A stretch of DNA of 43,698 nt from an uncultured Prevotellaceae bacterium. GTDB lineage: Bacteria > Bacteroidota > Bacteroidia > Bacteroidales > Bacteroidaceae. A model generated the notes under the pieces. The model was not told the DNA's origin. It made no database searches and saw only the letters and a list, made by a program, of their open reading frames with translations. The stretch lies in contig CACXSA010000005.1 of the NCBI GenBank assembly GCA_902770195.1, positions 1 to 43,698 of the forward strand, in the 5' to 3' direction. Shown here piece by piece: positions 23,315 to 33,814 of the stretch. The position numbers were made by a program, and so were the translations under genes. The stretch's first letter is position 1. Every line of letters starts with the position of its first letter.

Positions 23315-24063
23315 GACAACAGTTGTGTTAGGAATACGTCACTAAAGAGAATGAGTACGCTCGAAGAAACGACGGCATTCGTAGAAGCCTTGCCCACATT
23401 TACGGAGCCTCCCTCCACGGTGTATCCGAAATAGGAAGGTACTGCAGAGATGATAAAGGCAAAGAAAAGACTTTTTATGATACTCATCCACACGAACCAA
23501 GGCTGGAAAGAGTGTTGCAGTCCCAGTGTCAGGTCATCAGGAACTATGATTTGCCCGATATAGGCAGTCCCATAAGCTCCTACAATACCCATCGCTGAAG
23601 AGAAGATAACCAATAGTGGCATGATGGTCAGCATCCCCAGAATTTTAGGTAGGATCAAGTAGCATGCTGAGTTGACACCCATAATGTCGAGCGCATCAAT
23701 CTGTTGTGTAACACGCATGGTCCCTATCTCGGAAGCAATATTCGAGCCTACCTTTCCTGCGAGAATCAAGCACATGATGGAACTGGAAAATTCCAGCAAC
23801 ATGATCTCACGTGTCGTATAGCCGCTGACCCAGCGGGGCATCCATGGACTCTGAATGTTAAGCTTCATCTGAATACAAATGACGGCTCCAATAAAGAAAG
23901 AGATGAGCAATACGATGCCGATAGAGTCAATGCCCAATTGAGCCATCTCTTTGACATACTGCTTCCAGAACATTCGAAAACGCTCAGGAATGGAAAAGGT
24001 GCGTCCCATCAGGATGAGGAACTTACCGAATATCGTCAACCAATTTTGTATCAACTTAATCAT
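23311..24063 (-). CDS. mlaE: MlaE-type permease
   Basis: 250 aa with five or six membrane helices. Diagnostic family motif QIDALDIMGVNSACYLILPK (compare 'E-I-D-A-L-x-V-M-G-x-x-P'), preceded by KVGSNIASEIGTMRVTQ. Together with the ATPase it forms the membrane part of an MCE-type lipid transporter. The start ATG (24061-24063) lies 8 bases behind the -7 box, so the leader is about 5 bases. Confidence 0.92.
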   Translation of the reverse strand: MIKLIQNWLTIFGKFLILMGRTFSIPERFRMFWKQYVKEMAQLGIDSIGIVLLISFFIGAVICIQMKLNIQSPWMPRWVSGYTTREIMLLEFSSSIMCLILAGKVGSNIASEIGTMRVTQQIDALDIMGVNSACYLILPKILGMLTIMPLLVIFSSAMGIVGAYGTAYIGQIIVPDDLTLGLQHSFQPWFVWMSIIKSLFFAFIISAVPSYFGYTVEGGSVNVGKASTNAVVSSSVLILFSDVFLTQLLS

Positions 24064-24071
24064 TTCGGCTG

Positions 24072-24102
24072 CAAAGGTAGTGCAAATCGGGCGGAACGCA
24101 AA
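24072..24102 (-). promoter_or_regulatory. mlaEF promoter
   Basis: On the minus strand: TTTG (24099-24102), 19 bases, TACCTTTG (24072-24079). A perfect palindrome with 9-bp arms (24101-24109 and 24112-24120, AAATAAATT/AATTTATTT) overlaps the -33 element and could be an operator. Confidence 0.8.
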
Positions 24103-24219
24103 ATAAATTTGAATTTATTTGCATTCCTTGAACGTCGCCATCCTGAGACGTAAAGCCTTCAATGTGAAATTTATAATTAATAAATCATAAATCATCAACC
24201 ATTATTTGAATATATTTTG

Positions 24220-24227
24220 TATTTTTG
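24220..24227 (+). promoter_or_regulatory. -7 box of lptB
   Basis: TATTTTTG fits TAnnTTTG. It lies inside the longer reading from 24206, so translation must begin downstream, at ATG 24236. The leader would be about 5 bases. Confidence 0.65.
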
Positions 24228-24235
24228 CAGGCAAT

Positions 24236-25075
24236 ATGGACGAAACAGCAAATATACAGGTAGCAGAGCCAGATCGCATGGTGCTGCGAACGGAAGGACT
24301 CATCAAGCGTTACGGAAAGCGTACCGTGGTGAATGACGTTAGCTTTGACGTGAAGCAGGGTGAGATAGTCGGTCTGCTCGGACCCAATGGCGCGGGCAAG
24401 ACGACATCGTTTTATATGACCACGGGACTTATTGTTCCCAATGGTGGACATATCTATCTGGGGAACGAGGAAGTGACAGAATATCCTGTTTACAAACGAG
24501 CTCGTGCAGGTATTGGCTATCTGGCCCAGGAAGCTTCTGTGTTCCGTAAGATGTCTGTAGAAGACAATATCCTTTCCGTTTTGGAAATGACAGGTAAACC
24601 CCGTGAGTATCAACTGGAGAAATTGGAGAGTCTGATCAGCGAGTTCCGTTTACAGAAAGTGCGCAAGAATAAGGGAGACCAGCTGTCTGGTGGTGAGCGT
24701 CGTCGTACGGAGATTGCCCGTTGCCTGGCTATTGAGCCTAAGTTCATTATGCTGGACGAGCCCTTTGCAGGTGTGGACCCCATTGCCGTAGAAGATATTC
24801 AGCAGATTGTATGGCAATTGAAATACCGTAATATCGGTATTCTGATAACAGACCATAACGTACATGAAACGCTGAACATCACCGACCGTGCCTACCTATT
24901 GTTCGAAGGTCGTATCCTGTTTAAGGGGACACCGGATGAACTGGCAGTAAACCCCATTGTGAAGGAGAAATATCTTGGGTCCAATTTCGTGCTGCAAAAG
25001 AAAGATTTTGCAAAGATGGCTGAGCAGCGAGCTAATAAGTGGGGATTTGAGGAATTTGACAACCAACCACAATAA
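24236..25075 (+). CDS. lptB: LPS export ABC transporter ATPase LptB
   Basis: 279 aa from ATG 24236 (the ATG at 24206 precedes the promoter box). Walker [10 protein letters not shown], signature [13 protein letters not shown], Walker [14 protein letters not shown], switch His in TDHNVHETL. The sequence [18 protein letters not shown] is typical of LptB. It powers LPS transport to the outer membrane with LptFG, which are not here. The C-terminal extension (~35 residues: [19 protein letters not shown]) is seen in Bacteroidetes LptB. The pectate lyase gene begins 4 bases after the stop. Confidence 0.95.
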   Translation: MDETANIQVAEPDRMVLRTEGLIKRYGKRTVVNDVSFDVKQGEIVGLLGPNGAGKTTSFYMTTGLIVPNGGHIYLGNEEVTEYPVYKRARAGIGYLAQEASVFRKMSVEDNILSVLEMTGKPREYQLEKLESLISEFRLQKVRKNKGDQLSGGERRRTEIARCLAIEPKFIMLDEPFAGVDPIAVEDIQQIVWQLKYRNIGILITDHNVHETLNITDRAYLLFEGRILFKGTPDELAVNPIVKEKYLGSNFVLQKKDFAKMAEQRANKWGFEEFDNQPQ

Positions 25076-25079
25076 AACG

Positions 25080-26510
25080 ATGAACAGACTTGTTGCTTTT
25101 TTATTTGTGATGACAGGGACGCTGGCCATTCATGCACAACCCTTAAAGGCCTTCCCTTCAGCTGAGGGATTTGGAAAATATGCCTCTGGCGGCCGAGGTG
25201 GAAAAGTTGTTGAGGTGACTAATCTCAATGACAATGGTGAGGGCTCTCTGCGATGGGCTCTGACCGAGGCAGGTCGCGAAGATGCGACAATCGTTTTTCG
25301 TGTCAGCGGGATTATTACCCTTGAGAAAGATATCCGTGCCAAACTGCATAATGTGACGATTGCCGGACAGACAGCCCCAGGCGACGGCATCCTGTATCGA
25401 GGTGGAAAACTGAATCTCGGTGGTTCTAAGAATGTAATCATGCGTAACCTTCGTGGTCGTATCGGGTTGCGTAATGACAAGGATTTTATCAAAGGCGGCT
25501 CCATCGGAATAGAGAATGCTGACACCATTATCATTGACCATTGTTGCTTCGGATGGAGTGGCGAGGAGAATATGACCATATACGACAATCACTTCACTAC
25601 CGTGCAGTGGTGTATTGTCCATGAAGGACTTTATAATGCAGGGCATCAGAAGGGCAATCGTAGCTATGCCTGTCAGTGGGGAGGCTCTCCGGCTACGTTC
25701 CACCATAATTTGCTGGCACATAATTATAACCGTAGTGCCCGCTTGAATGGAGCAACCAATCACAGTCAAGACCGTAATGTGTTCATGGAATACCAGAATA
25801 ATGTCAATTATAACTGGGGTAAGACCAATAGTTGCTATGGAGGTGAAAATGAGGCGGGTGAAGGAAGTACTCATGAGTGTAACTTTGTGGGTAATTATTA
25901 TAAGCCCGGTCCGGCAACCCCTGCGGGTAGTTATTTTATGCAATTGTCCAAGGCCCGCAAGGGTAAGACCCTTACCGGTCCCTCTTTGTGGTTTTTCTCT
26001 GGCAACAAGATGGAGGGGAACAAGGTGGCTACCAAGGATAACTGGCAGGCTGTTGACAACCAGACCGGTTTTGATGTCAAATCCATGCAATCTTCTAAGA
26101 CCGTCTATCCTTCGACGTTTCATCCTATACAGAATGCCTTCGACTATGAGGAATACAGGACGCCAGTGGAAAGTGCTGAGAAAGCTTATAAACATGTCCT
26201 TTCAAAAGCAGGCACTATACACCGTGATGCTATCGAGCAGCGCATTGTGGAAGAAGTGAAAAACGGAACAGCCCGTTATCACGGAACTCAAGGGAGTGCA
26301 GGATTTATTGACTCACCTGCCGACGCGGAAGGATGGCCTCAGTATGCGGCAATTGCTGCTGTTGCAGATAACGATCATGACGGTATAGACGATGCCTGGG
26401 AACTGAAGAACGGTCTTGATCCAAAGGATTCTGCCGACCGTAATAAAGTATTCTCAAAAGAGGGCTATACCGCTTTGGAAGTCTATTTGAACAGCCTGAT
26501 GGGCGAGTAG
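25080..26510 (+). CDS. Secreted polysaccharide lyase family 1 (pectate lyase-like)
   Basis: 476 aa from ATG 25080, with signal peptide (MNRLVAFLFVMTGTLAIHAQ). Parallel beta-helix protein of the PL1 group: PSAEGFGKYASGGRGG at the mature N-terminus, VTNLNDNGEGSLRWAL, IAGQTAPGDGI, DTIIIDHCCFGWSGEENM, and FHHNLLAHNYNRSARL with the usual substrate-cleft residues. A C-terminal Ca-binding, thrombospondin type 3-like segment (DNDHDGIDDAWELKNGLDP) follows. Such enzymes cleave pectin by beta-elimination at the cell surface or in the periplasm. It is only 4 bases behind lptB, an unusual pairing, with no SusCD or other polysaccharide-utilisation genes around. Confidence 0.9.
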   Translation: MNRLVAFLFVMTGTLAIHAQPLKAFPSAEGFGKYASGGRGGKVVEVTNLNDNGEGSLRWALTEAGREDATIVFRVSGIITLEKDIRAKLHNVTIAGQTAPGDGILYRGGKLNLGGSKNVIMRNLRGRIGLRNDKDFIKGGSIGIENADTIIIDHCCFGWSGEENMTIYDNHFTTVQWCIVHEGLYNAGHQKGNRSYACQWGGSPATFHHNLLAHNYNRSARLNGATNHSQDRNVFMEYQNNVNYNWGKTNSCYGGENEAGEGSTHECNFVGNYYKPGPATPAGSYFMQLSKARKGKTLTGPSLWFFSGNKMEGNKVATKDNWQAVDNQTGFDVKSMQSSKTVYPSTFHPIQNAFDYEEYRTPVESAEKAYKHVLSKAGTIHRDAIEQRIVEEVKNGTARYHGTQGSAGFIDSPADAEGWPQYAAIAAVADNDHDGIDDAWELKNGLDPKDSADRNKVFSKEGYTALEVYLNSLMGE

Positions 26511-26555
26511 AAACAAAGGGAAAAACTTATAATAAGTGAAAAAATGAGGCTGTCG

Positions 26556-26587
26556 TTTGGTGGTCACGTTTTTTATTCGTACCTTTG
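26556..26587 (+). promoter_or_regulatory. tig promoter
   Basis: TTTG (26556-26559), 20 bases, TACCTTTG (26580-26587), a textbook Bacteroidetes promoter; leader of ~38 bases. Confidence 0.85.
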
Positions 26588-26628
26588 CACGCTCAAAAGA
26601 ATAAATAATATAAATAAGGTATAAAGAG

Positions 26629-27978
26629 ATGAATATTTCATTTGAAGCTCCCGACAAAATCAATGGTTTGATGACCATTACGCTGGAGACGGCTGACTAT
26701 CAGCCTGAGGTTGACAAGACCTTGAAAGATTATCGTAAACGTGCTAATATTCCTGGTTTCCGTCCTGGTCAGGCTCCTATGGGCATGATTAAGCGCCAGT
26801 TCGGTCCCTCCGTGAAGGTGGAGGCAGTGAATAAGTTGCTTGGTGAGAAATTGTACGAGTATGTACGTGAGAATAAAATAAATATGCTGGGCGAGCCTCT
26901 GCCTAGCGACAAGCAGGAACAGATTGACTTTGAGAGTGACCAGCCTCTGACCTTTAAGTTTGATATTGCCGTAGCTCCTGTATTTGAGGTGAAATTGACT
27001 GATAAGGACAAGGTTCCCTATTACAATATTACTGTTGATGACAAACTGATAGACCAGCAGGTGGAGATGTATCAGAACCGTGCTGGCCAGTATGAGAAAG
27101 TTGAGCAATACGACTCTAAAGAGCGTGATATGCTGAAAGGTGACCTTCGTGAAGTCGGCAAGGAAGGCGGTATTGAACTGTCTGATGTTGTGCTGATGCC
27201 ACAGTACATCAAAGTAGATGACCAGAAGAAACTCTTCGATGACTGCAAACTGGGTGACATCATTACTTGGAATCCTCGCAAGGCTTATCCTGACAACGAT
27301 GCAGAGGTAAGTGCTATGCTTAAGATTCAGAAGGAAGAGGTGAAGGATCACGAGGGTGACTTTACTTTCCAGGTGACAGAGATTAGCCGTTATGTAAAGG
27401 CGGAAGTCAATCAGGAATTGTTTGATCAAGCCTTTGGCAAGGATGCAGTGAAGGATGAGAAGGAGTTCCGCCAGAAGATTGCCGACCAGATTAGCCAACA
27501 GTTCAAGGCTGATTCTGATTATAAGTTCCTGCTTGATGTCCGTGCGTATGTAGAGAATAAGGTCGGCAAGCTGGAGTTCCCCGAGGCCTTGCTGAAGCGT
27601 ATTATGATGAATAATAACAAGGACAAGGGTGCTGACTTTGTTGAGAAGAATTTTGAGGCAAGCATAAAAGAACTTGGCTGGCACCTGATGAAAGAACAGC
27701 TGGTTGCTGCCCAGGGTATCAAAGTTGAGGATGCTGACTTGAAGAATGTCGCCAAGGAAGCTGCCCGTATGCAGTTTGCCCAGTATGGTATGTCTAATGT
27801 TCCCGACGAGTATCTGGAGAACTATGCCAATGACATGCTGAAGAAACGTGAGAATGTTGACGGACTGGTGGATCGTGCTGTTGACGTGAAGCTGACTGCA
27901 GCCCTCAAAAACGTAGTAAAACTCACTGAAAAAGACATCACGATGGAGGACTTCCAGAAGATGTTACAGGAAAAGTAA
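26629..27978 (+). CDS. tig: Trigger factor
   Basis: 449 aa. N-terminal ribosome-binding domain with GFRPGQAPMGMIKRQFG (compare GFRxGKVP of other bacteria). A diverged FKBP-type middle domain (~150-250) follows, then the long helical C-terminal arm (LLKRIMMNNNKDKGADFVEK onward). It is the first chaperone met by nascent chains, and it also has prolyl isomerase activity in most bacteria. It is upstream of clpPX, the usual order, but separated from it by a terminator. Confidence 0.95.
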   Translation: MNISFEAPDKINGLMTITLETADYQPEVDKTLKDYRKRANIPGFRPGQAPMGMIKRQFGPSVKVEAVNKLLGEKLYEYVRENKINMLGEPLPSDKQEQIDFESDQPLTFKFDIAVAPVFEVKLTDKDKVPYYNITVDDKLIDQQVEMYQNRAGQYEKVEQYDSKERDMLKGDLREVGKEGGIELSDVVLMPQYIKVDDQKKLFDDCKLGDIITWNPRKAYPDNDAEVSAMLKIQKEEVKDHEGDFTFQVTEISRYVKAEVNQELFDQAFGKDAVKDEKEFRQKIADQISQQFKADSDYKFLLDVRAYVENKVGKLEFPEALLKRIMMNNNKDKGADFVEKNFEASIKELGWHLMKEQLVAAQGIKVEDADLKNVAKEAARMQFAQYGMSNVPDEYLENYANDMLKKRENVDGLVDRAVDVKLTAALKNVVKLTEKDITMEDFQKMLQEK

Positions 27979-28021
27979 AAGGCAAAGAAAAGGAAATTAT
28001 AATTCTTTAACCAAAAAATAG

Positions 28022-28053
28022 AGTCGGAATGTATGGCGTTCCGACTTTTTTTT
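28022..28053 (+). terminator. tig terminator
   Basis: Perfect 8-bp stem AGTCGGAA/TTCCGACT (28022-28029, 28039-28046) followed by eight T. The clpP -7 box begins 2 bases after the T-tract. Confidence 0.92.
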
Positions 28054-28054
28054 G

Positions 28055-28062
28055 TAATTTTG
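28055..28062 (+). promoter_or_regulatory. clpP -7 box inside the terminator's downstream edge
   Basis: TAATTTTG at 28055-28062; its upstream promoter part must lie within the terminator hairpin. Transcription would start near 28066. The ATG at 28084 then has a leader of ~18 bases. Confidence 0.6.
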
Positions 28063-28083
28063 TATTTAATTATGGTGAAGATT

Positions 28084-28749
28084 ATGAATAACGATTTTAG
28101 GAAATATGCTACCAAGCATCTTGGTATTAATGGTCTTGTGCTCGATGAAGTGATGAGCGCACAGGCTCAGTATTTGAACCCTTACATCCTGGAGGAGCGT
28201 CAGTTGAATGTGACTCAAATGGATGTGTTCTCCCGTTTGATGATGGACCGTATTATCTTTTTGGGAACTCAGATAGACGATTATACTGCCAATACGCTGC
28301 AGGCGCAATTGCTGTATCTGGATTCGGTAGATAGCGGAAAGGATATTAGTATCTATTTGAACTCCCCTGGAGGAAGTGTGACGGCTGGTCTCGGAATCTA
28401 CGACACCATGCAGTTTATCTCCAGTGATGTAGCTACTATTTGTACGGGTATGGCTGCCTCGATGGCTGCCGTGCTGTTGGTGGCAGGTACAGAGGGAAAG
28501 CGTTCGGCATTGCCTCATAGCCGTGTTATGATTCACCAACCGTTAGGCGGCGTGCAGGGACAGGCTTCTGATATTGAGATTGAGGCCAAGGAGATTATGA
28601 AATTCAAGAAAGAGCTCTATACGATTATTTCTGACCACTCGCACACTCCGTATGATAAGGTTTGGAACGATTCGGACCGTAACTACTGGATGACAGCCGA
28701 GGAGGCTAAGGAATATGGTATGATTGATCAGGTTTTGCAGAAGAAATAA
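28084..28749 (+). CDS. clpP: ATP-dependent Clp protease proteolytic subunit
   Basis: 221 aa from ATG 28084 ([19 protein letters not shown], the normal Bacteroidetes N-terminus); ATG 28072 would add MVKI, and the ATG at 28033 is inside the tig terminator region. Catalytic Ser in [11 protein letters not shown], His in [11 protein letters not shown] and Asp in the [12 protein letters not shown] region. The stop shares a base with the clpX start. Confidence 0.96.
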   Translation: MNNDFRKYATKHLGINGLVLDEVMSAQAQYLNPYILEERQLNVTQMDVFSRLMMDRIIFLGTQIDDYTANTLQAQLLYLDSVDSGKDISIYLNSPGGSVTAGLGIYDTMQFISSDVATICTGMAASMAAVLLVAGTEGKRSALPHSRVMIHQPLGGVQGQASDIEIEAKEIMKFKKELYTIISDHSHTPYDKVWNDSDRNYWMTAEEAKEYGMIDQVLQKK

Positions 28750-29963
28750 TGAAGAAACAGTGTAATTTCTGCGGAAGGACAGAAAAGGATGTAAGGCTCT
28801 TGATAACAGGCGTGAACGGTTGCATTTGTGAGGATTGTGCCGTACAGGCTTATCAGGTTGCTACGGCCAATGGCTATGGCCCTGATGCTAAAAGGTCTGC
28901 TGCGCCATTCCAACTGAAACGTATTCCCAAACCCAAGGAAATAAAGGAACATTTGGATCAATATGTCATAGGGCAAGATGATGCCAAACGCTACCTTTCT
29001 GTGGCTGTATATAACCATTATAAGCGTTTGCAGCAGCCTGTTGACGAGAATGGGGTAGAGATAGAGAAATCGAATATCATCATGGTAGGTTCTACGGGAA
29101 CAGGTAAGACGCTGTTGGCCCGTACTATCGCCAAGATGCTTGATGTGCCGTTCACGATAGTCGATGCTACTGTGTTCACTGAGGCAGGTTATGTCGGAGA
29201 GGATGTTGAAAGTATCCTGTCACGACTGCTTCAAGTGGCAGACTATAATGTGGAGGCTGCCCAGCGTGGTATTGTCTTCATTGACGAGATAGACAAAATA
29301 GCCCGTAAAAGTGATAACCCAAGCATCACCCGTGATGTCAGCGGTGAGGGTGTGCAGCAAGGATTGCTGAAACTGCTGGAAGGTACCATGGTTAATGTTC
29401 CGCCTCAGGGTGGCCGTAAGCATCCCGACCAGGAGTATATCCATGTAGATACACATAATATATTATTTATTTGTGGTGGAGCCTTTGATGGTATTGAGCG
29501 TAAGATAGCCCAGCGCCTGAACACGCATGTTGTCGGTTACAACTCGGTACAACATGTGCGTAAGATTGACAAAAACGACTTAATGCAATATATCCTGCCA
29601 CAGGATTTGAAGTCGTTTGGCTTGATTCCGGAAATCATAGGACGTTTGCCCGTACTGACATACCTTAATCCTCTTGACCGTAAGGCACTGACTAGGATTC
29701 TGACAGAGCCCAAGAACTCTATTGTCAAGCAGTATGAGAAGCTGTTTGAAATGGATGGCATAAAACTTACTTTTACTCCAGATGCCCTGAAGCTTATCGT
29801 TGACAAGGCTGTAGAGTATAAGTTGGGAGCTCGTGGGCTACGTTCCATTGTTGAGAGTATTATGATGGATGCTATGTTTGAAATTCCTTCTAAACGAACT
29901 AAATCCTTTGAAGTGACCGAAGAGTACGCCCAGAAGCAGCTCGATAAGTCCCATTTAAACTGA
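28749..29963 (+). CDS. clpX: ATP-dependent Clp protease ATP-binding subunit
   Basis: 404 aa. N-terminal zinc finger (CNFC at 5-8, CEDC at 26-29), Walker A GSTGTGKT (~114-121), GYVGED pore loop, Walker [12 protein letters not shown] loop in GGRKHP, and sensor [10 protein letters not shown]. It unfolds ssrA-tagged and other substrates and feeds them to ClpP. Overlaps clpP by one base (TAATG). Confidence 0.97.
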   Translation: MKKQCNFCGRTEKDVRLLITGVNGCICEDCAVQAYQVATANGYGPDAKRSAAPFQLKRIPKPKEIKEHLDQYVIGQDDAKRYLSVAVYNHYKRLQQPVDENGVEIEKSNIIMVGSTGTGKTLLARTIAKMLDVPFTIVDATVFTEAGYVGEDVESILSRLLQVADYNVEAAQRGIVFIDEIDKIARKSDNPSITRDVSGEGVQQGLLKLLEGTMVNVPPQGGRKHPDQEYIHVDTHNILFICGGAFDGIERKIAQRLNTHVVGYNSVQHVRKIDKNDLMQYILPQDLKSFGLIPEIIGRLPVLTYLNPLDRKALTRILTEPKNSIVKQYEKLFEMDGIKLTFTPDALKLIVDKAVEYKLGARGLRSIVESIMMDAMFEIPSKRTKSFEVTEEYAQKQLDKSHLN

Positions 29964-29987
29964 GAAGTGTGAACCCCCAATAAGTCT

Positions 29988-32171
29988 ATGACAGCAAAGA
30001 AACAGAACCTCTCGGAAGCATTAAAAAAGTATTTCGGCTTTGATAAGTTCAAAGGCGATCAGCAGGCTATCATTCAGAATGTTCTCAATGGTAGAGATAC
30101 GTTTGTACTGATGCCTACTGGCGGTGGAAAATCATTATGTTATCAGTTGCCATCGTTGCTGATGGACGGCACCGCAATCGTTATTTCACCACTGATTGCC
30201 TTGATGAAGAATCAAGTGGACATCATCAGCTCTATGAGTGATGAGGGAACTGCTCATTACCTGAACTCTTCGCTTAACAAGGCTGCTATAGATCAGGTAA
30301 AGGCTGATATCTTGTCTGGGCGGACAAAACTGTTGTATGTCGCCCCGGAATCGTTGACGAAAGAAGATAACGTAGAATTTCTGAAACAGGCCAAGATATC
30401 ATTCTATGCAGTTGATGAGGCGCATTGTATTTCTGAGTGGGGACATGATTTCCGTCCGGAGTACCGTCGTATCCGTCCGATTATCAATGAGATTGGAAAC
30501 GCTCCGGTTATTGCGTTGACTGCAACGGCAACCGACAAAGTGCGTACGGACATCAAGAAAAACCTTGGGATTTTGGATGCTGATGAATTCAAGAGCTCAT
30601 TCAATCGCCCTAATCTGTATTACGAAGTTCGCCCTAAGACTAAAGAGGTTGACAAAGACATCATTAGGTTCATAAAACAACATCCGGGAAAGAGTGGTAT
30701 TATCTATTGTCTTTCTCGAAAGAAGGTGGAAGAACTGGCAGAGATTCTTAAGGCTAATGACATCAGGGCAGCTGCCTATCATGCAGGTTTGGAGTCTGCT
30801 CTCCGTTCTCAGACCCAGGATGACTTTTTGATGGAGCGTATTGAGGTTATAGTAGCTACGATAGCCTTTGGCATGGGAATTGATAAGCCTGACGTACGGT
30901 TTGTCATTCATTATGACATACCGAAATCACTGGAAGGCTACTATCAGGAAACAGGACGTGCAGGGCGTGATGGTGGAGAAGGCTTGTGTATCACTTTTTA
31001 TGCTCAAAAAGACTTGCAGAAGTTAGATAAGTTTATGGAAGGAAAGCCTGTGGCAGAACAAGACATTGGTCGTCAGCTGTTGGCTGAGACAGCCGCTTAT
31101 GCAGAAACTTCCGTATGTCGAAGAAAGATGCTGCTTCATTATTTTGGCGAGGAATATCATGAGGAAAACTGTCATAATTGCGACAACTGTCTTCATCCCA
31201 AGAAGAAGATTGAGGCCCATGAGCAGTTGTGCATTGTCTTGAGTGCGATACAGGCATTAAAGGAAAATTTCCGCTCTGATTACGTTGTTGATTTTGTTGC
31301 AGGGCGCGAAACTGAAGAGATTCTGGCCCATAAGCATCAAAACCATGAACTTTTTGGTGCTGGTGAGGACTTTGAGGAAAAACATTGGAATCCAGTCATA
31401 CGACAAGCATTGATAGCAGGCTATCTGAAAAAAGATGTAGAGAACTATGGTTTGCTGAAACTGACCGCATTAGGAAAGAAGTTCATGAAAAAACCTACGT
31501 CGTTTATGATTGTGGAGGACAACGAATTTGCAGAGGATTACGAGGCTTCTAACGAGCATGAAAGTATTACCAGTGCTCTTGACCCGACACTGAATGCCAT
31601 GTTGAGAGATCTTCGTAAAAAGGTCAGCAGACAGATGGATCGTCCTCCTTATGTTATCTTCCAAGACGTGTCCCTGGAGCAGATGGCAACGGATTATCCT
31701 GTGACACTTGAGGAATTGAAGAATATCCAAGGGGTCGGCGAGGGTAAAATAAGACAACCTTATGCCAAGGAGTTCGTGGATTTAATTAAACGCTATTGTG
31801 AAGAAAACGATATTGTTCGACAGTCAGACCTCCGTGTACGTACTGTTGCCAAGAAATCCATACTAAAAGTAAAGATTATCCAGGCAATCGACCGACAGGT
31901 GGCCCTTGATGATATTGCCACGGCTCAAGGATTGGAATTTGAGGATCTGCTCAGTGAAGTAGAGGCTATTGTCTATAGCGGCACAAAACTGAATATAGAC
32001 TATTTCCTGGACGAGGTGATGGATGAGGATCATATTGATGACATCTATGATTACTTTGCTGATAGTGAGACGGATTCACTGGAAGCAGCCATAGATGAAT
32101 TGGGCGGAGAATGCTCCGAGGATGAGATTCGTCTGGTACGTATTAAGTTTATCTCGGAAATGGCAAATTAA
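29988..32171 (+). CDS. recQ: ATP-dependent DNA helicase RecQ
   Basis: 727 aa, long form. Walker A MPTGGGKSLCYQ, DEAH box AVDEAHCISEWGHDFRPEY, and motif VI ETGRAGRDG. The zinc site (SVCRRKMLLHYF ... NCHNCDNCL), an RQC winged helix and an HRDC-like domain (MLRDLRKKVSRQMDRPPY, about 540-600) follow. An acidic C-terminal extension (~100 residues, EVMDEDHIDDIYDYF) completes the protein. Starts 24 bases behind clpX with no promoter in between, so it is probably transcribed with it. Confidence 0.95.
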   Translation: MTAKKQNLSEALKKYFGFDKFKGDQQAIIQNVLNGRDTFVLMPTGGGKSLCYQLPSLLMDGTAIVISPLIALMKNQVDIISSMSDEGTAHYLNSSLNKAAIDQVKADILSGRTKLLYVAPESLTKEDNVEFLKQAKISFYAVDEAHCISEWGHDFRPEYRRIRPIINEIGNAPVIALTATATDKVRTDIKKNLGILDADEFKSSFNRPNLYYEVRPKTKEVDKDIIRFIKQHPGKSGIIYCLSRKKVEELAEILKANDIRAAAYHAGLESALRSQTQDDFLMERIEVIVATIAFGMGIDKPDVRFVIHYDIPKSLEGYYQETGRAGRDGGEGLCITFYAQKDLQKLDKFMEGKPVAEQDIGRQLLAETAAYAETSVCRRKMLLHYFGEEYHEENCHNCDNCLHPKKKIEAHEQLCIVLSAIQALKENFRSDYVVDFVAGRETEEILAHKHQNHELFGAGEDFEEKHWNPVIRQALIAGYLKKDVENYGLLKLTALGKKFMKKPTSFMIVEDNEFAEDYEASNEHESITSALDPTLNAMLRDLRKKVSRQMDRPPYVIFQDVSLEQMATDYPVTLEELKNIQGVGEGKIRQPYAKEFVDLIKRYCEENDIVRQSDLRVRTVAKKSILKVKIIQAIDRQVALDDIATAQGLEFEDLLSEVEAIVYSGTKLNIDYFLDEVMDEDHIDDIYDYFADSETDSLEAAIDELGGECSEDEIRLVRIKFISEMAN

Positions 32172-32172
32172 T

Positions 32173-32271
32173 GAAAAGCGAAAAGTGAAAAATTTGCTGC
32201 CACAATAGTCGCTGTAAGTGAAGAGTGGTTAAAAAAGAGGGTGGCAGCAAATTTTTCACTTTTCGCTTTTC
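32173..32271 (+). repeat. 31-bp perfect inverted repeat behind recQ
   Basis: Arms 32173-32203 and 32241-32271 are perfectly complementary and enclose a 37-base loop. Each arm starts with heptads GAAAAGC, GAAAAGT, GAAAAAT and continues into TTGCTGCCAC. The left arm begins 1 base after the recQ stop, and the right arm runs into the guaB promoter. A T-rich tract follows on the plus strand, so it can also act as a terminator; the 31-bp length and repeat composition suggest a palindromic repeat element. Confidence 0.9.
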
Positions 32272-32291
32272 ACTTTTCTCTCTTTTTTTTG

Positions 32292-32299
32292 TACCTTTG
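32292..32299 (+). promoter_or_regulatory. guaB -7 box
   Basis: TACCTTTG, with a leader of ~26 bases. The upstream half of the promoter overlaps the T-rich end of the inverted repeat, and no TTTG is found there. Confidence 0.7.
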
Positions 32300-32316
32300 C
32301 ACGCAATAAAATTTAA

Positions 32317-33810
<1,494 letters not shown>

Positions 33811-33814
33811 TCGC

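Noticed and set aside
25158-26195. 345-codon ORF antisense to the pectate lyase gene
   Set aside because: Shadow of the lyase reading frame; the sense gene has clear family motifs.
26638-27684. 348-codon ORF antisense to tig
   Set aside because: Mirror frame of a well-conserved gene with high Leu/Ile content; no promoter or homology seen.
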